A stretch of DNA of 64,000 nucleotides from Cladosporium sp. IMV 00045 (Eukaryota; Ascomycota; Dothideomycetes; Cladosporiales; Cladosporiaceae), in assembly GCA_001931905.2 (NCBI GenBank), contig MSJI02000190.1, forward strand, positions 1 to 64,000, in the 5' to 3' direction. The notes under the pieces were generated by a model, which was given only the letters and a program-made list of their open reading frames with translations, made no database searches and had not been told where the DNA came from. Every line of letters starts with the position of its first letter. Positions within the stretch are counted from its first letter, which is position 1. A program made the translations under genes and the position numbers. Shown in pieces: positions 24,847-36,200 of this stretch.

Positions 24847-25024
24847 CTAGATTGCCATTCGCAAAGCCCGTGGCGTCTTTCGGCGCCTGCGCATTCGCGG
24901 TATTCGCTCGTTCTGCCTTACGGCGAGCTGGGTTCTTCCTCGCTTTCCTGGGTGCCGGTGCTGCTATGGGTGGAGGAGAGGCGGTTTCGGAGGGTACGGG
25001 CCCGTTCGTGCGTTTCGACGCCAT
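23915..25024 (-). CDS. Unknown fungal protein with poly-Ala tract and one hydrophobic segment
   Basis: Single exon, 369 residues, not recognised as a named family. The N-terminal 150 residues are basic and Ala/Pro/Lys-rich and include a run of about 14 Ala encoded by a CTG/CAG triplet repeat (24806-24846). At about residues 170-195 a hydrophobic stretch (LLTGGLIGCASSALLLLPSI) could be a membrane helix. After it comes a regular helical region (QAAMATARSARFCIDNVSEELLSSL... through VLRRTTLAYASGVPGG) of about 140 residues and a basic tail. The opposite strand also carries a long frame, but it reads as low-complexity Pro/Ala/Leu; the minus-strand helices look like a real fold. Function unknown. 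Confidence 0.65.
24806..24846. repeat. CAG/CTG triplet microsatellite inside the coding region
   Basis: About 13 perfect AGC units on the plus strand. On the coding (minus) strand they read GCT and encode a poly-Ala run. Length is likely to vary between strains. Confidence 0.9.
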
Positions 25025-26287
25025 GCCTTTGAGAGGAAGGCCTTATGCAGTCTTGATGCTAAGTTGGATGTGTTTCGGGACTTGAGAATCTGTCTTAGCA
25101 ATTGAGATGGGATGTGGTGAACTTCTCGAAGAACTAGATCGTTTCATCTCGCCTTTGCGATTTTCGGGGAAGGTATTTGGATGAGGTATACTCGAAGAAA
25201 GCCTCCACCATCATGTTGGAAATGCATTGCACGTGGGAGGGAAGCGTACTTGTTCTATTAGAGGCTTGCGTTCCAAGCTATAATAAATCGGTCATTCGAA
25301 GGATGTTGTATAGCCTCGTGTATATGTGTGTGTATGTGGACTCTTTGGCTACGATCGTGAATCTATCCGGGCAATAAGGTATGCAAGCACGGGCAAACAG
25401 GAACGATGAACATAAGACAAGAGGCGCGACGTCAATCGGTGTTCAGCGAAGAGTGATAGGGTCTGAACGTGAATTGACTAGGATGATCTGGCGGAGCTCA
25501 TCGGATGGGGACTTGTCTCTGTTATCGATGAGTGTGGCGACGAGGAAGTTGATGAGAAGTTGAAAGTGGAGATGTTGTTTTGCTTTGCTCGCCTGCTTCC
25601 CGGATAACCTGATGTGGTGCCGAGGCGTGTCGATCATCTTGGTAGAGAACTTCTGTTGTTTGCGTTGTTGGACGGTTGCGATGTATCATATGGTATTCTT
25701 TGCTTCACATGTTCGCTGCGACATAAATAGAAATGAATGGATTGCACATGTCAAATATAGCCAGAGAGCGGTAGACATTACCTGTGAGCATTGGCATTAC
25801 CGAAGCGACTTATTATTACATGTACTAGAAAAGTAAAGGCGATCGCAGCGAATGTTGCTAATGTCGACCTGAAGCATGTCAATCCCCATGCGCGATCCTA
25901 GCTTGAGATCTCCGAAACAGTTCATAGATGAGGTTTCCATGTATCTCTACATACATGGATGACCCCAGCTGAGAGAAGTCTGGCTCAGCGGAGAGTCGAT
26001 GATAGATATTTTCTGCCTCTGATCTTGTCTAATTCACACCACTATCCGGACATGCTTCTGACTGAAACGATGTCAATGATTGTCTATCAAGGTAGTATAT
26101 GTTTTGACCCCTACCATGTTTGTATGTATAAACATTTGGTACTGTACAAGTGCCGGGCGACCAGCTCTATCATCTTCGTATCATATCCTACAATATATTT
26201 GTTTCCAGCCGCGCTGGTACCCATATACAAGCGAGTCGAGTATGTATTTCTGAAAAAACGTCCCATCTTCTGTACAAGCGCGATTGC
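25025..26287. other. Intergenic, no gene seen
   Basis: About 1.26 kb between the unknown poly-Ala gene's start and the NAT2-like gene's end. AT content rises between 25700 and 26250. Open frames are short and show no domain. Confidence 0.55.
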
Positions 26288-27095
26288 TCACGACCTCTTC
26301 TTCCGTCCGACCTGATAACCCCAGCTGCGTAGAGTCTTCGCTACCTTCGGCGTCAAAGCCACGGCGAGTGGTACTCTCAAGAAAATCACAATGGTTTTGT
26401 GAATGCCATATGCAAGCGCCAACTCCGTCCAGATGCCTGCAAAAATCTGTCAGCCTGTGTCTGATACAAACCTACAAGATCAACCTACTAGCAGCCGCAG
26501 GACGCTGCTCGGCTTCTTCTCCAGCGTCCTCGATCGCTTCTCCCGCCTCGGTGACTGCTTTCTTCTCCTTACGCAGGCTGCCCGTGATAGGTTCCAGCAT
26601 ATCCCATAGCGGTCCCGTATACGACTTGACGCTCGATAGAATGGAGTGCTCGATCTGGCCTATCCTTTCCGGCCCGGCGAGTCGCACGGCCAGAAAGCAG
26701 AAAGGGAAGTCCAACACGCTCAAGCCAAAGTACACGCCGACAGCCACCCAGCCGTACTCTTTGCTCAATTTCTTGAATCTCGCCTTGATGCCTGTGGGCT
26801 CAGGGCTGCCGAGGTGTGGTGTTGGGTCTGGACGAGGGGCGTTTTTCGAAGAGTTGAAGCGGCGGAAGTTGCGGAAGGGCCGTAAGAGGAGATTACGATA
26901 TGAGGTTTGCCATGACTGAGAAAGCGCCGACCTGGTCGAGGAGCGCGCGGTGAAATATGGTCGTGAGAGGTTGCTCGGTCTTTGGCGGAGAGGTATTTGT
27001 TTGGTGAGGGTCCTTCGCGCTGCTGCTTGGAAGACGGAGTCCTGCAGGGGCTTCTGGCGAAGCAGCTGGGCCATGCGGGAAGAGACGAACATCAC
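26288..27095 (-). CDS. NAT2/FAM210-like mitochondrial DUF1279 protein, two exons
   Basis: Exon 1 is 27095-26489 and exon 2 is 26436-26288 on the minus strand. The 52-base intron has donor GTAGGT and acceptor TTGCAG. The join gives 251 residues with no frame break, and exon 2 completes the domain. The N-terminus is Arg/Ser/Gln-rich without acids (MMFVSSRMAQLLRQK...), as in a mitochondrial targeting signal. The DUF1279 core runs KARFKKLSKEYGWVAVGVYF, then GLSVLDFPFCFLAVRLAGPE. After an acidic loop, exon 2 adds IWTELALAYGIHKTIVIFLR, then VPLAVALTPKVAKTLRSWGY. Members such as yeast Nat2 and human FAM210A/B are mitochondrial inner-membrane proteins of uncertain role, linked to mitochondrial translation and respiration. 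If exon 1 is read on alone, the protein stops after an extra four residues and lacks the second membrane helix. Confidence 0.88.
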
Positions 27096-29818
27096 GGTAG
27101 TAGGAGCTCCAACATGCGATTCCTACCTGTGATGGGCGATGGGGATGTTGTCGCCTGTTCTGACATCGGATTCGATGCTTCTCACTTCAACATCATCGTC
27201 CGGAAGTTTAAAGTTGGAGCTAGCCGAAACCGGCATGACGTTGATGAGATTGATTGCGTTTATCTGATTAAAGCCTGAGGTCTCAAGGCGCATATTTCTT
27301 TAAATCACGTGTCTCGGCTCTGACTTCACCACTTCTCTGGTTCAGGCAATCAATGCACCTATGTGCTTTTGCGACCCCCACGACATGCACAGCGCGGCTA
27401 TGAGTTGCGGTACTTTGTTACAATCCTCCCACGCTTGCAGGATCACCTAAAAAAAGGCGAACCTGGCCGCAGGCTCACGGTTTTATGCAGGAGATATGTA
27501 ATCCAACGGTACGCTCCCACGTTCCCGCTAATGGAACGGATCTTGGCATATGGCTTGCAGCTTGAGCAAGCGCGAGTCAGCATCCGTCCATCCGTTCTTT
27601 TGCCTGTCTCCCTGCGCTCACACGGTGATATCCCCCAGAGCTTCGAGCACACCACGCATACTTTCAGTCTAGAGGCCGACATGGCCCACGCCACATCCCG
27701 GCCTTCAACCGCAAGAGGGTTTAAGATCGGTTCAAAGATGTGAGCAAAGGCCAATCGAACCGTGCTGCCAACTACGGCATATACTCCGGCGGCGAGCCGA
27801 AACGCAGAACGGGCCAGCGGTCCTACGGCAGTTGTTGTTGCTCGTGAAGTCGAGTCGCGCTCACACACACGGCAGAGATATCGTCTGTCATGCGCATACG
27901 CGAGGCCACAACGGCAGCGACGCTTGCTAGTTCGCGGGATGACGATGCAGGCGAAGAGCGTGTTGAGGGCTGGTTCGCTTGTCCGAGTCCGGGTCTGCCT
28001 GCTCGGGTCTTCACAAATCCAATCCGGATCGTTCTTACACAGCAGTGGAGGTGGAGAGTGTACGGATTGTCTTCAAGTGAAACGTCATGTCAAGACCGCG
28101 TGCTTCGCACGTTTGTGACGTTTGCTTAGCCATCAAATCCTCTTGGATATCTAATTCGGCACGTCGGTACCTATGATGAGACCGACCCAGGAACAGCGAG
28201 CCAGCCAAGAATCCTACGCTGGCGCAATACCCTGCACAGCAGCGAAGTACAGACTAATCCGGAAAGTTGTTGCAGGAAACAAGTTTGCGCTTCGACAAGT
28301 GACGGCTGAGAGTACATTGACTCGTTGCAGCGCTGCGCTGATAATGTTGTTAGGGCTCTACATGCGGCTGGCAAACGAGATTGAGGACGCATCAAAGATT
28401 GCCAATGGCGAACTTGATGTTGAGACAAGGTGAAGTTGCCGAGAATCGAAGAATCTAGGGCTCGGAACGAAGATGTGAAAATGACAGCTCCCAATAGCTC
28501 CCCGAAGGAGCCCTGTGAACCTCCCCGTCGCGGAATTAATACGCTCGAAAGTAGTAGTGCAGCAAGCCTGCATCGATTGACACGGACCTGGCGCCAGTCT
28601 CCCACATGCCGGACGATCAGGATCTGTATGCGCCGATTGGACGTTGAGATCTTTACATGCATCTCACATTCTCGAAGACGATGCTGATTTGAACGAAGTC
28701 ACTACGTCCACACCTCACTCTGCGCGTTTTGGGCGTGATTATCCAGACCCTGCCGCATTTTTCCTGCATGCGTTATAGCGGCGGCTAACACCAAGCGATC
28801 AATATCGCGACATGTGTGTTGTCCACAAATTCAAGCTCTGAGCGATATGTAGTACTGCGATGTACCCATAACAATTACCGGACTATAGTGGTGCTCAAGC
28901 CTCAAGTGCGAGGAGTAGCAAGCAAAGCTAGTTGTATCAAAAGTCTAACGATGTGTTGCGAGTAATGCTGCGCCGTCAGCGCCCATTATGCCCTCGCACT
29001 TAGGCAAAGTCAAAACGGCCATGTGGTTCGGAAGGTAGCTGAGTTTGCTGGACCGAACCTTCAATTCAGGCTGACTTCTCAGGCTCACGGTTGCATCAAG
29101 AGCTTTCAGGACGGCACGATCGGTACGCCTCGCCTGCCCTGTACAGCTACGTCCTGTGACGACAGATACACAGCAAAAAGTATTGCTGTGTTCCGTCTGC
29201 ACACTCGCAGATGCCGCCTCGCCCAAGCGCGTGTTGCCGCGACGGGGAACGGTGCGACGTCCATTGTACGCCTTGTGGACAGTGATAGGCCGCACGGGGC
29301 GACATATCTGCCGAAAGGGAGTCCCCACCCTGCGAGTCTGCGAGCATGATTCCTGCCGGCGTCCACATCCTCTGTGCGCGCGCGCACGCCATGGGTGGGT
29401 CTCAAGCTTCATCGCCGCAGTCTCGCAGGCCGCTCATTCTATCGACAATTTGACGGCGCAAGCCGTGTTTGCTGGTCGCTAGGCGAGTGTTTAACCTTCT
29501 CACGAGGCCTGCACCATCGAGTGGCCTGCTACATAAGAGCTTTGTCCGGCATGCCTTGGCGGCACCCTGGGCCATGATGTGGGTTCCAATCGTGGTGGAG
29601 AGCGTTATGAGCAGTCTGCGAAGCTTGCTAGTCACGTCGCAGGTGATATACTAAGTAACCGCTCGAGGCACGGGGTAAGCAGACGTCGTTTTTGCGTCCA
29701 AGAATCGCTGCTCCCCGACTCCTGCACAATCTTGTCCAGTTTCATTTCGTCCCGAGAAGGCCAGTGCCAGCGCAGACCATCACCACCATCCACATCCCGT
29801 GTGCCTCATAAAGCGACC
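27096..29818. other. 2.7-kb gene-poor stretch
   Basis: No recognisable coding region or RNA. Overlapping frames on both strands (27363-27868, 28171-28687, 28945-29482) show no domain and no shared intron signals. Confidence 0.5.
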
Positions 29819-30244
29819 ATGTCTATCCTCTCCATGCCTGCTCCCGCATACCCAAGTCCTCCTTCACGCGCCTCGTCTTCTCCGGAACGCCTCCGTCTTC
29901 ATCATACCATCTCCGTCTCGTCTTCTGCCATGGGTGGCAACGGCAACTCCAACTCGTCCGGCGTCGATGGCGTTGGTCAACTCACATATCAACGAGCCAT
30001 CGACATTGCTCGCAACACCGAAGGCGACCTGGATCCTAGTGTCACGAGCTATCTCGAAGACGCCATCGCGGAGATAACAAATCGGCTTAACTCCCAGCCG
30101 GACACTTACGTCCTGAGCAAAGACGAGTTTGCGGTCTTCAACTACTACCGCCAACGTTTCTCGGGAGACGTCGCCGAGCGCGCGGTCGACCGCTACTGGC
30201 GCTCCACGCACGCGCGCGAGGAGCAACAAGCTGGTCGCAGCTAA
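29819..30244 (+). CDS. Small conserved unknown protein with a helical C-terminal domain
   Basis: 141 residues from the ATG at 29819; the frame is open further upstream but that part looks like leader. The first 60 residues are Ser/Pro-rich and disordered. The second half is a compact helical module: LTYQRAIDIARNTEGDLDPS, then YLEDAIAEITNRLNSQPDTY, then VLSKDEFAVFNYYRQRF. The last part, with LSKDEFAVFNYYRxRFSG, looks like a motif found in short uncharacterised ascomycete proteins, but I cannot name the family. The codon pattern and regular helices support coding. Function unknown. Confidence 0.62.
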   Translation: MSILSMPAPAYPSPPSRASSSPERLRLHHTISVSSSAMGGNGNSNSSGVDGVGQLTYQRAIDIARNTEGDLDPSVTSYLEDAIAEITNRLNSQPDTYVLSKDEFAVFNYYRQRFSGDVAERAVDRYWRSTHAREEQQAGRS

Positions 30245-33244
30245 CATCACCGTAAGCTCGCTCGATCCTTGCCTGATCCGCACACACCGGTGTCGAAAGG
30301 TCACACAAAAGCTAATGCAGCTGTCGCAGGACATTTGAACTTTACTGGCATATGTGTGTCGACGCAAAGCAACGTCGCCGCGCCATCACGTGGAAATCGA
30401 CGTGAGCGGCAGCCTCGACATACAACATTCGCAAAACAAAAACGCCAGAAACGTCCAAGACAACGACCAAACCCGATTCGTCTGGCTGCGTCGGTCGGCG
30501 AGGCCGAAGGGAGGCTTTCCGGTGAGAATCCTGCCGCTGCATTTTGCTGCTGCTGCCGTCACGGTGGCTTGCATATCCGTCACCGGGGCAAGGGAGCGGC
30601 AGGCCTTGCACGCGTCAATCTGCGGGCGGCGTCAGCTGGCACATCGTCAGCCAACCAATGCCCCTCACTCGGTACCCTCGAGGGTCACCAAGCTCATTGC
30701 TTTGCGTCTCTACCGCTTTCTCATGGGGAGAACGTGATTTTACCTTGTTGTGTTGGCGCCTTAGCCGCGCTTTACATGATTCGGCATGATATCGTGGCGC
30801 TCTGATCGACGCACATCACGAAAAAAACAAAAAAAAGTGAGGGGATCGATGCTGCAGCCACCACTGACGCCACACTTTCCAACATGCAAGCATGACAAAC
30901 TTGATTCTTTTCGATTCCGATCTGTGACCGCACCGAAGAGCTTCACTCCCTTGGGGGTCTCAACGTCAAAAGGTTGTTTTACTATGCAAGCCTTGGTCTT
31001 CAAATTCAACCAATGTTCAAGCGAGCGGTTTGTCTGACCAGTCCGACACGCCGCGAGAAAAAAAAGTAATTGCAGGTGTCAGTCGACTGGTCACTTTGAC
31101 ACGTTGCAGAAGCCAGGTAGAATCAAGAATTCCCCAGCTAGCCGTTTGCAGCAAACTGACTTGGGTCGAATGTCTGAATAGGAAGGGGTTTCGTTCAGTT
31201 CACGTAATATCAAAAGTTTCAATCCACTATCTGACAGGGCACCGGGCCGCACATTGAAATCCATTTCCGAGATCTCCGTTAAATCTGATTGATCTTTTAC
31301 AACAAAGGTCTGTGTCGACAGCCTCGTGCGATGTTATCAGCTTGAATGTGGTTTGAACAACATCGTTCACGCCATTTGACTGCGCGAGTAAGAAAATCTT
31401 ACGTTTCGGCAGAAATCCGACGCGCATATAGAGCCAACGGTTTTCTCATCGCAAGTCCTAACATCAAAAATCTACACGCGCGATACGCGGCTGGAAAACC
31501 CCACGCCAAACCGCCATGCCATGACAAAGGGCACAAAATCGCAAAGGAATCTATCACATCCCGACTCCAAATGCCGCCACTAGCCCCCAGAATTGCACTT
31601 CTCTGCTAAAGAGGCGAAACGTCGCTGTCATCATCGCAAGAAGCGGACAAGAAAGCACCTACACGCGCCTGGCGGACGAGGATGTTCGAGACGAGTCGTT
31701 TTTCCACGTCGTCATGCGTTGCAAGGCCGGCGCTGGCCAACGTTCCAAAACACCGGCGCCAAGGGAAGCCGTCCAAGTAGGCACGACATAGAGTTCAGGT
31801 TAGCGGATAACCTTGCTTTCGCTCGGCTTCTTCCTAGGGCTCCATCTTCGAGCCTCTGCCCACTCTGGCTGTTTTTCCCATGTATGCCTGCGTGCCGCTG
31901 TCAGCAAACAGCTTCCCTATTGGAAAACCTTATACAACAAGAGCGGCTCACGCTTGCTTACCTGGGTGCCTAGTGCGGACGCTCCGCGCCGCCTGTGCCA
32001 TTCAGGGCATAAGTCCGAAGAGCGAAGATGGGGGGGCGGGGGTCAACTCTACACTCCCAGCAAGGCTGGAAGTAGGTTGGCGAGCACGTTCGACTTCGCT
32101 TTAGGCATGCGCAATGATGAGGTGCATTTGGCTGGTTTAGGTTCGAGCAGACAGCGTGGGCGCGGCGGAACTCGGAAGTCGCAGCGCAAGGTTTCGATGG
32201 CTGTTGCGACTTGCGACTACTGTGCATTATAAAAACTGGAGAGGGGCCTCGAAGTAGTGACAGATCGAGAGCTTGACCTTACACATCTTGATATCGCCCC
32301 CCTCCCCAACCTCGCCAACCCTTTTTCCCCCTAGACGGGGTTAAGACCGGTCTGCCAATTGCGCCAGCCGTGTGTCATGCGATTTTATCCTTGCACCGCC
32401 GTGACGCCGCCGAACGACCTTGCCTGTTTCCCGCCCTTTTTTTATCTGATCGGTTAAGTCCTGCTGCGTCGGTTATGGCAAAATGGAGACAGGCTCCTTT
32501 TGTGGTTCTTGCCAAATCCTTCAACGAGGGGGTTTCCACACGAGGGCTTCGGCAATTTTCCGCCTCTCCAGATCTATATTTAGCGACGATGCTGGGATGG
32601 ATAGTGATAGTGATGATGTTGTTGTGCCGTTACGGCCCCATTCTGGCAAACGTGACGAGCAAGGTTCAGAGTGGATGTTTGGCTTTCCACGTGAATACTT
32701 TATGAAACTGCTTCTGTGCGGCTGCCTATCTTTCGGGCCCGCCGGAGCTCGCGACGGATCCGTCAAACTACTTCAAGCCCAGAAGCGGTGTGAGAGTATG
32801 TCGAGAGTAGAGTTTGGTTTCGTCGAGAGCTTGCTGAGTAAGGTGATTTCAGTTTTGGCGGACTCGGCGGGCCATCTTCGAGAATTTACATGCCGTTTTC
32901 GAAAGCTGTGACAGCTTAGAAGGGTGGCAGTACACCTTGTATCCCTGCAAGGCGGAAAAGTCAATTGAACATCCGGCGGGAATAATGCAAGTTGAACGTG
33001 TGATGCGGCTGATGCCAGGTGGTGGTAGAAGTGGGTTCTCTTTGAATAATTATATACCAAAAGTGTATTCGTCACAAAAATACTGCAGTCATGCCAGAGG
33101 AGCGTGCTTCGACGGTGATAATCAGTCACGTCGAATTTGAGTGCTGTCCATCCACAGATCCCAAAAACCAGGCTTGAACGGTCAAGGTGAACAATACTGT
33201 TGTACACTGCGAGCTGCCCCTCACGCACATCATAATCCTATCGT
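30245..33244. other. 3-kb gene-poor stretch
   Basis: No gene recognised. A poly-A/C-rich patch lies near 30820-30836 and a C-rich patch near 32297-32335. A tRNA-like D-arm word occurs on the minus strand near 32340-32375 but no full cloverleaf follows. Confidence 0.5.
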
Positions 33245-36200
33245 CTACATCCTTGTCTTGATGGGCTGACCCTTCTTGGCAGGTACGCTCTCGACCTCAT
33301 CATCGCTACTCTCCTCGTCGTCGAGCCCCTCAGCTAAGCTGACAGTGTTGCCCTCGTTGCCCATCGAGAAGCGCACACTTTTGCCTTTCGCTCCAGCAGC
33401 GCCCGTGGCGGCGCCAGGCGAGGCATCGCCGTCCATCATTTGCAAAGCTTGAAGCTTCGCCTTGCGGTTCTCCTCGTCGATCGCGCTTTGTCTTTTCGCA
33501 GCAGCAGCGGCCTCGCCGTTCATGGGAGTGAAGCTGCGCATCTGGCGTGTAGCAGGCCAACTTGTTTGGGGCGTTTGGACTGGCGTGCCACGTGCGGAGC
33601 TTTGCGTAGACCCAGCAGCATCCTCGTCGGCCGCGGCTGTATCTGAGTCCCCATTGTTCGCTACCCCAGTTGTGGAGCTGATCGTGGGGCGCATGCTCGG
33701 ACACTTACCAGCGGGTGGCCTGTTGTGCGCCGAGGTTGGTGCCTGGCTCGCCTCTGCTTCCGAGGTCTTGTCGGCATCTTCGGACTGACGAGATTTGTTC
33801 TTCGGCTTGTCCCATGCTCGGTCCCTGAAGCTCTCCGGGAGCGCATCAGGAAGATCCTCATCGTGGCGTTCTTGGAGATATGTAGGGACGGCGCGCCGCT
33901 TGTTCGCTGTCGGCGGAGCGTTGTATTCAGCAGCAAACATCTCATCCTCGGGATCAGAGCCAATGTCGACTTCTTCGTACTCGACGTAATTTGCTGATTT
34001 GCGACCTGGTCGCTTGGCTGCCGCGGTACTCGGGAACTTCTCCCTCATGGATCGATAGCCATAATTGTCGTCCTTTTCAACCGGGATGAGGGCCTTCTTC
34101 GTTTTACTGGTGATGATAAGCCCGCTCTCTTGTCTTTGCTTGTAATACTCCCTCTCATCTCTCTTCGGCTTTGGAGGAGCAATGTCACTCTTCAGAAGGT
34201 CGGTATCTGCTCCTGGGGAGTCCACGCTTGGCTGTTCCGTCGAGGCTTGGTCCTTCGATTGCCCAGATCCTCCTTCCGCGCCGGTCGCCAATAATGCTGC
34301 CTGAGCCATGCGTGCAACCTCGGCTGCCTTTGCGGCCAACAACTCACCGAGCCGTTGGCCAGGAACCGAGAGCTTGACTATTCGCTTCTTCCCCTTAAGC
34401 GCAGCCTGCATCATGATGAAGCGACCCTCCGACTTAGCTTTCTCGAGCGCTTTGCGTTCTTTCTCTTTTCCGAACTGTCTTTGTACTTCGTTCTTTGGAG
34501 TTGAAGTTTCCGAATCGGCAAGGTCAACGCTTCTGAATCCAGCTGCAGCCAGGCGAGGCTTCTTCACCTTTTTGCCTTTACTCATGGCAATGTCTTCTTC
34601 GTCGTCAGGATGCTGACGCTTGTTGAAGCCATTGATCGGTGTCGGATTCTCGCCTTCATTCAATGGCTCAACGCTGCCGGGTCGGTACGGATCGGGATAA
34701 TTTGTGTTTCCATCTTGGTCGATGTGACCGTACATGTGTGCAGGTGGAGGTACGTATCCAGCCGCCGAAACAGCGGAATATCCATCGGGTGCGCTGTCAA
34801 CAGGGGCACCAGCCAACATCGCATCAGGTGGAGGAACGGAGATGTTGGCTTGGTTCAGGCGTTGGGCAAAATACGCGTCAGAATCCGTGTCGGGTTGAGG
34901 GCCGTCCAAGAGTGATGGGTCTATCTGTGCGGAAGGAGAATATTCGTAATCGACACGGCTCTCATCAATAGGATCGCGCTCGTGGTCATCATCTTCGTCC
35001 GCCATCGGGTCATCGTCTTTCGCTTTTTGTGCGTCGGCCTTTGCGCGGCTCATGCGTTTCGACTCTGATCTGGGTACAGCCTCGTCATCCTTGATCCAGT
35101 TCAGATTGCTCACGCTAAAGTCCACCAAAGCCTCGACACTGCGAACGTCCGCTACTTTCTTCGTATCGTGCCCAAGTAATGTGCCTTTTGGTTCATAAGG
35201 CTGCATCTTGCCTTCCCGTTTGCAAGCACCTGCAAAACAGATGCCAACGCAGTGAGGACATTTCCAGTCAGGGTCTTCCATGATCTCGAGCGGCATCTTG
35301 TCCCATCCTCTAAAGAGCGAACCGTAGCACCATTTGCGGTCGCAAGTTGTGCAGAACGCCATCTTCCAGACAGCGTGACGGTGACAACAAACATGGCATG
35401 GCTGATTGTTCTTCAGCCATGTCTTGCTCTTTCTCTTCGTGATCTTCTTGACCATGCCATCGTCGCCGACAACAATCTCTCCGTCGCCTTCGGCATCAGA
35501 TTTAGGCTCCTCTACTGGCTTATGCATGTCCTTGAAGGGTCGTCGTTTGAGCTGGTCCTTGCAAACCTCCGCGAGCGTCCTCTTGCGCTGCTTCCTGCGT
35601 TCTTCGACAAGAGGAAGTGGTGTTTTTTCGGTAATCTGTCCACCGTCCAGAGCGATGATCAATTTGCGCCACGTATCGTACTTTGAAGCAAGTTCTTTCC
35701 AGCGGAATTGCTCCACCCACTTCAGGCCACTGATGCACCAACAAGATCTGCCCATGGCGAAGCACTCCAAGCATACGTCGTAGGGATCACCCTCAGCATC
35801 ATTCTCGTGATGACCAAGCATGTCTTTGCAAGACCCGCACGAGAGGAACCGGTTGAAGATGTTGCCTCTGCAGTAGGCGCAGGTCACGTTGGAGTCGAAA
35901 GGGAGATATTCGACTTGTTTCGGAGCTGGTTCATCCGGACTGAACATTTCGGATAGCAAGATTTCGCGATACATGCCGAAGAGTGCCTTAAAGTCTTTCT
36001 GTAATTGCCTCACTTTCCCCTTATTTAGCAGCTGATAACCGGCTTCAGCTGGCATGCGCGAAGCTTGCTGCTGTGCAAGACTTAGCAGACTTGAGTATTT
36101 CTGCAAGGTGTAGTAAACGATGGCTTTGTTCTTGTACTGCTCATCGCGACACACAATGCGACTTCGCGGCAAGGCTTCGTCCAGAGCTAATCGCAGGGTT

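Noticed and set aside
23964..25085. 373-codon frame on the plus strand
   Set aside because: Mirror of the minus-strand gene at 23915-25024. It reads as low-complexity Leu/Ala/Gly, while the minus strand gives regular charged helices.
32320..32375. tRNA-like word on the minus strand (TGGCGCAATTGGCAGACC followed by GTCTTAACC)
   Set aside because: It resembles a D arm and part of an anticodon arm, but the stem has a mismatch, no T arm (GGTTCGA-type) follows and no acceptor stem closes. At most a decayed fragment.
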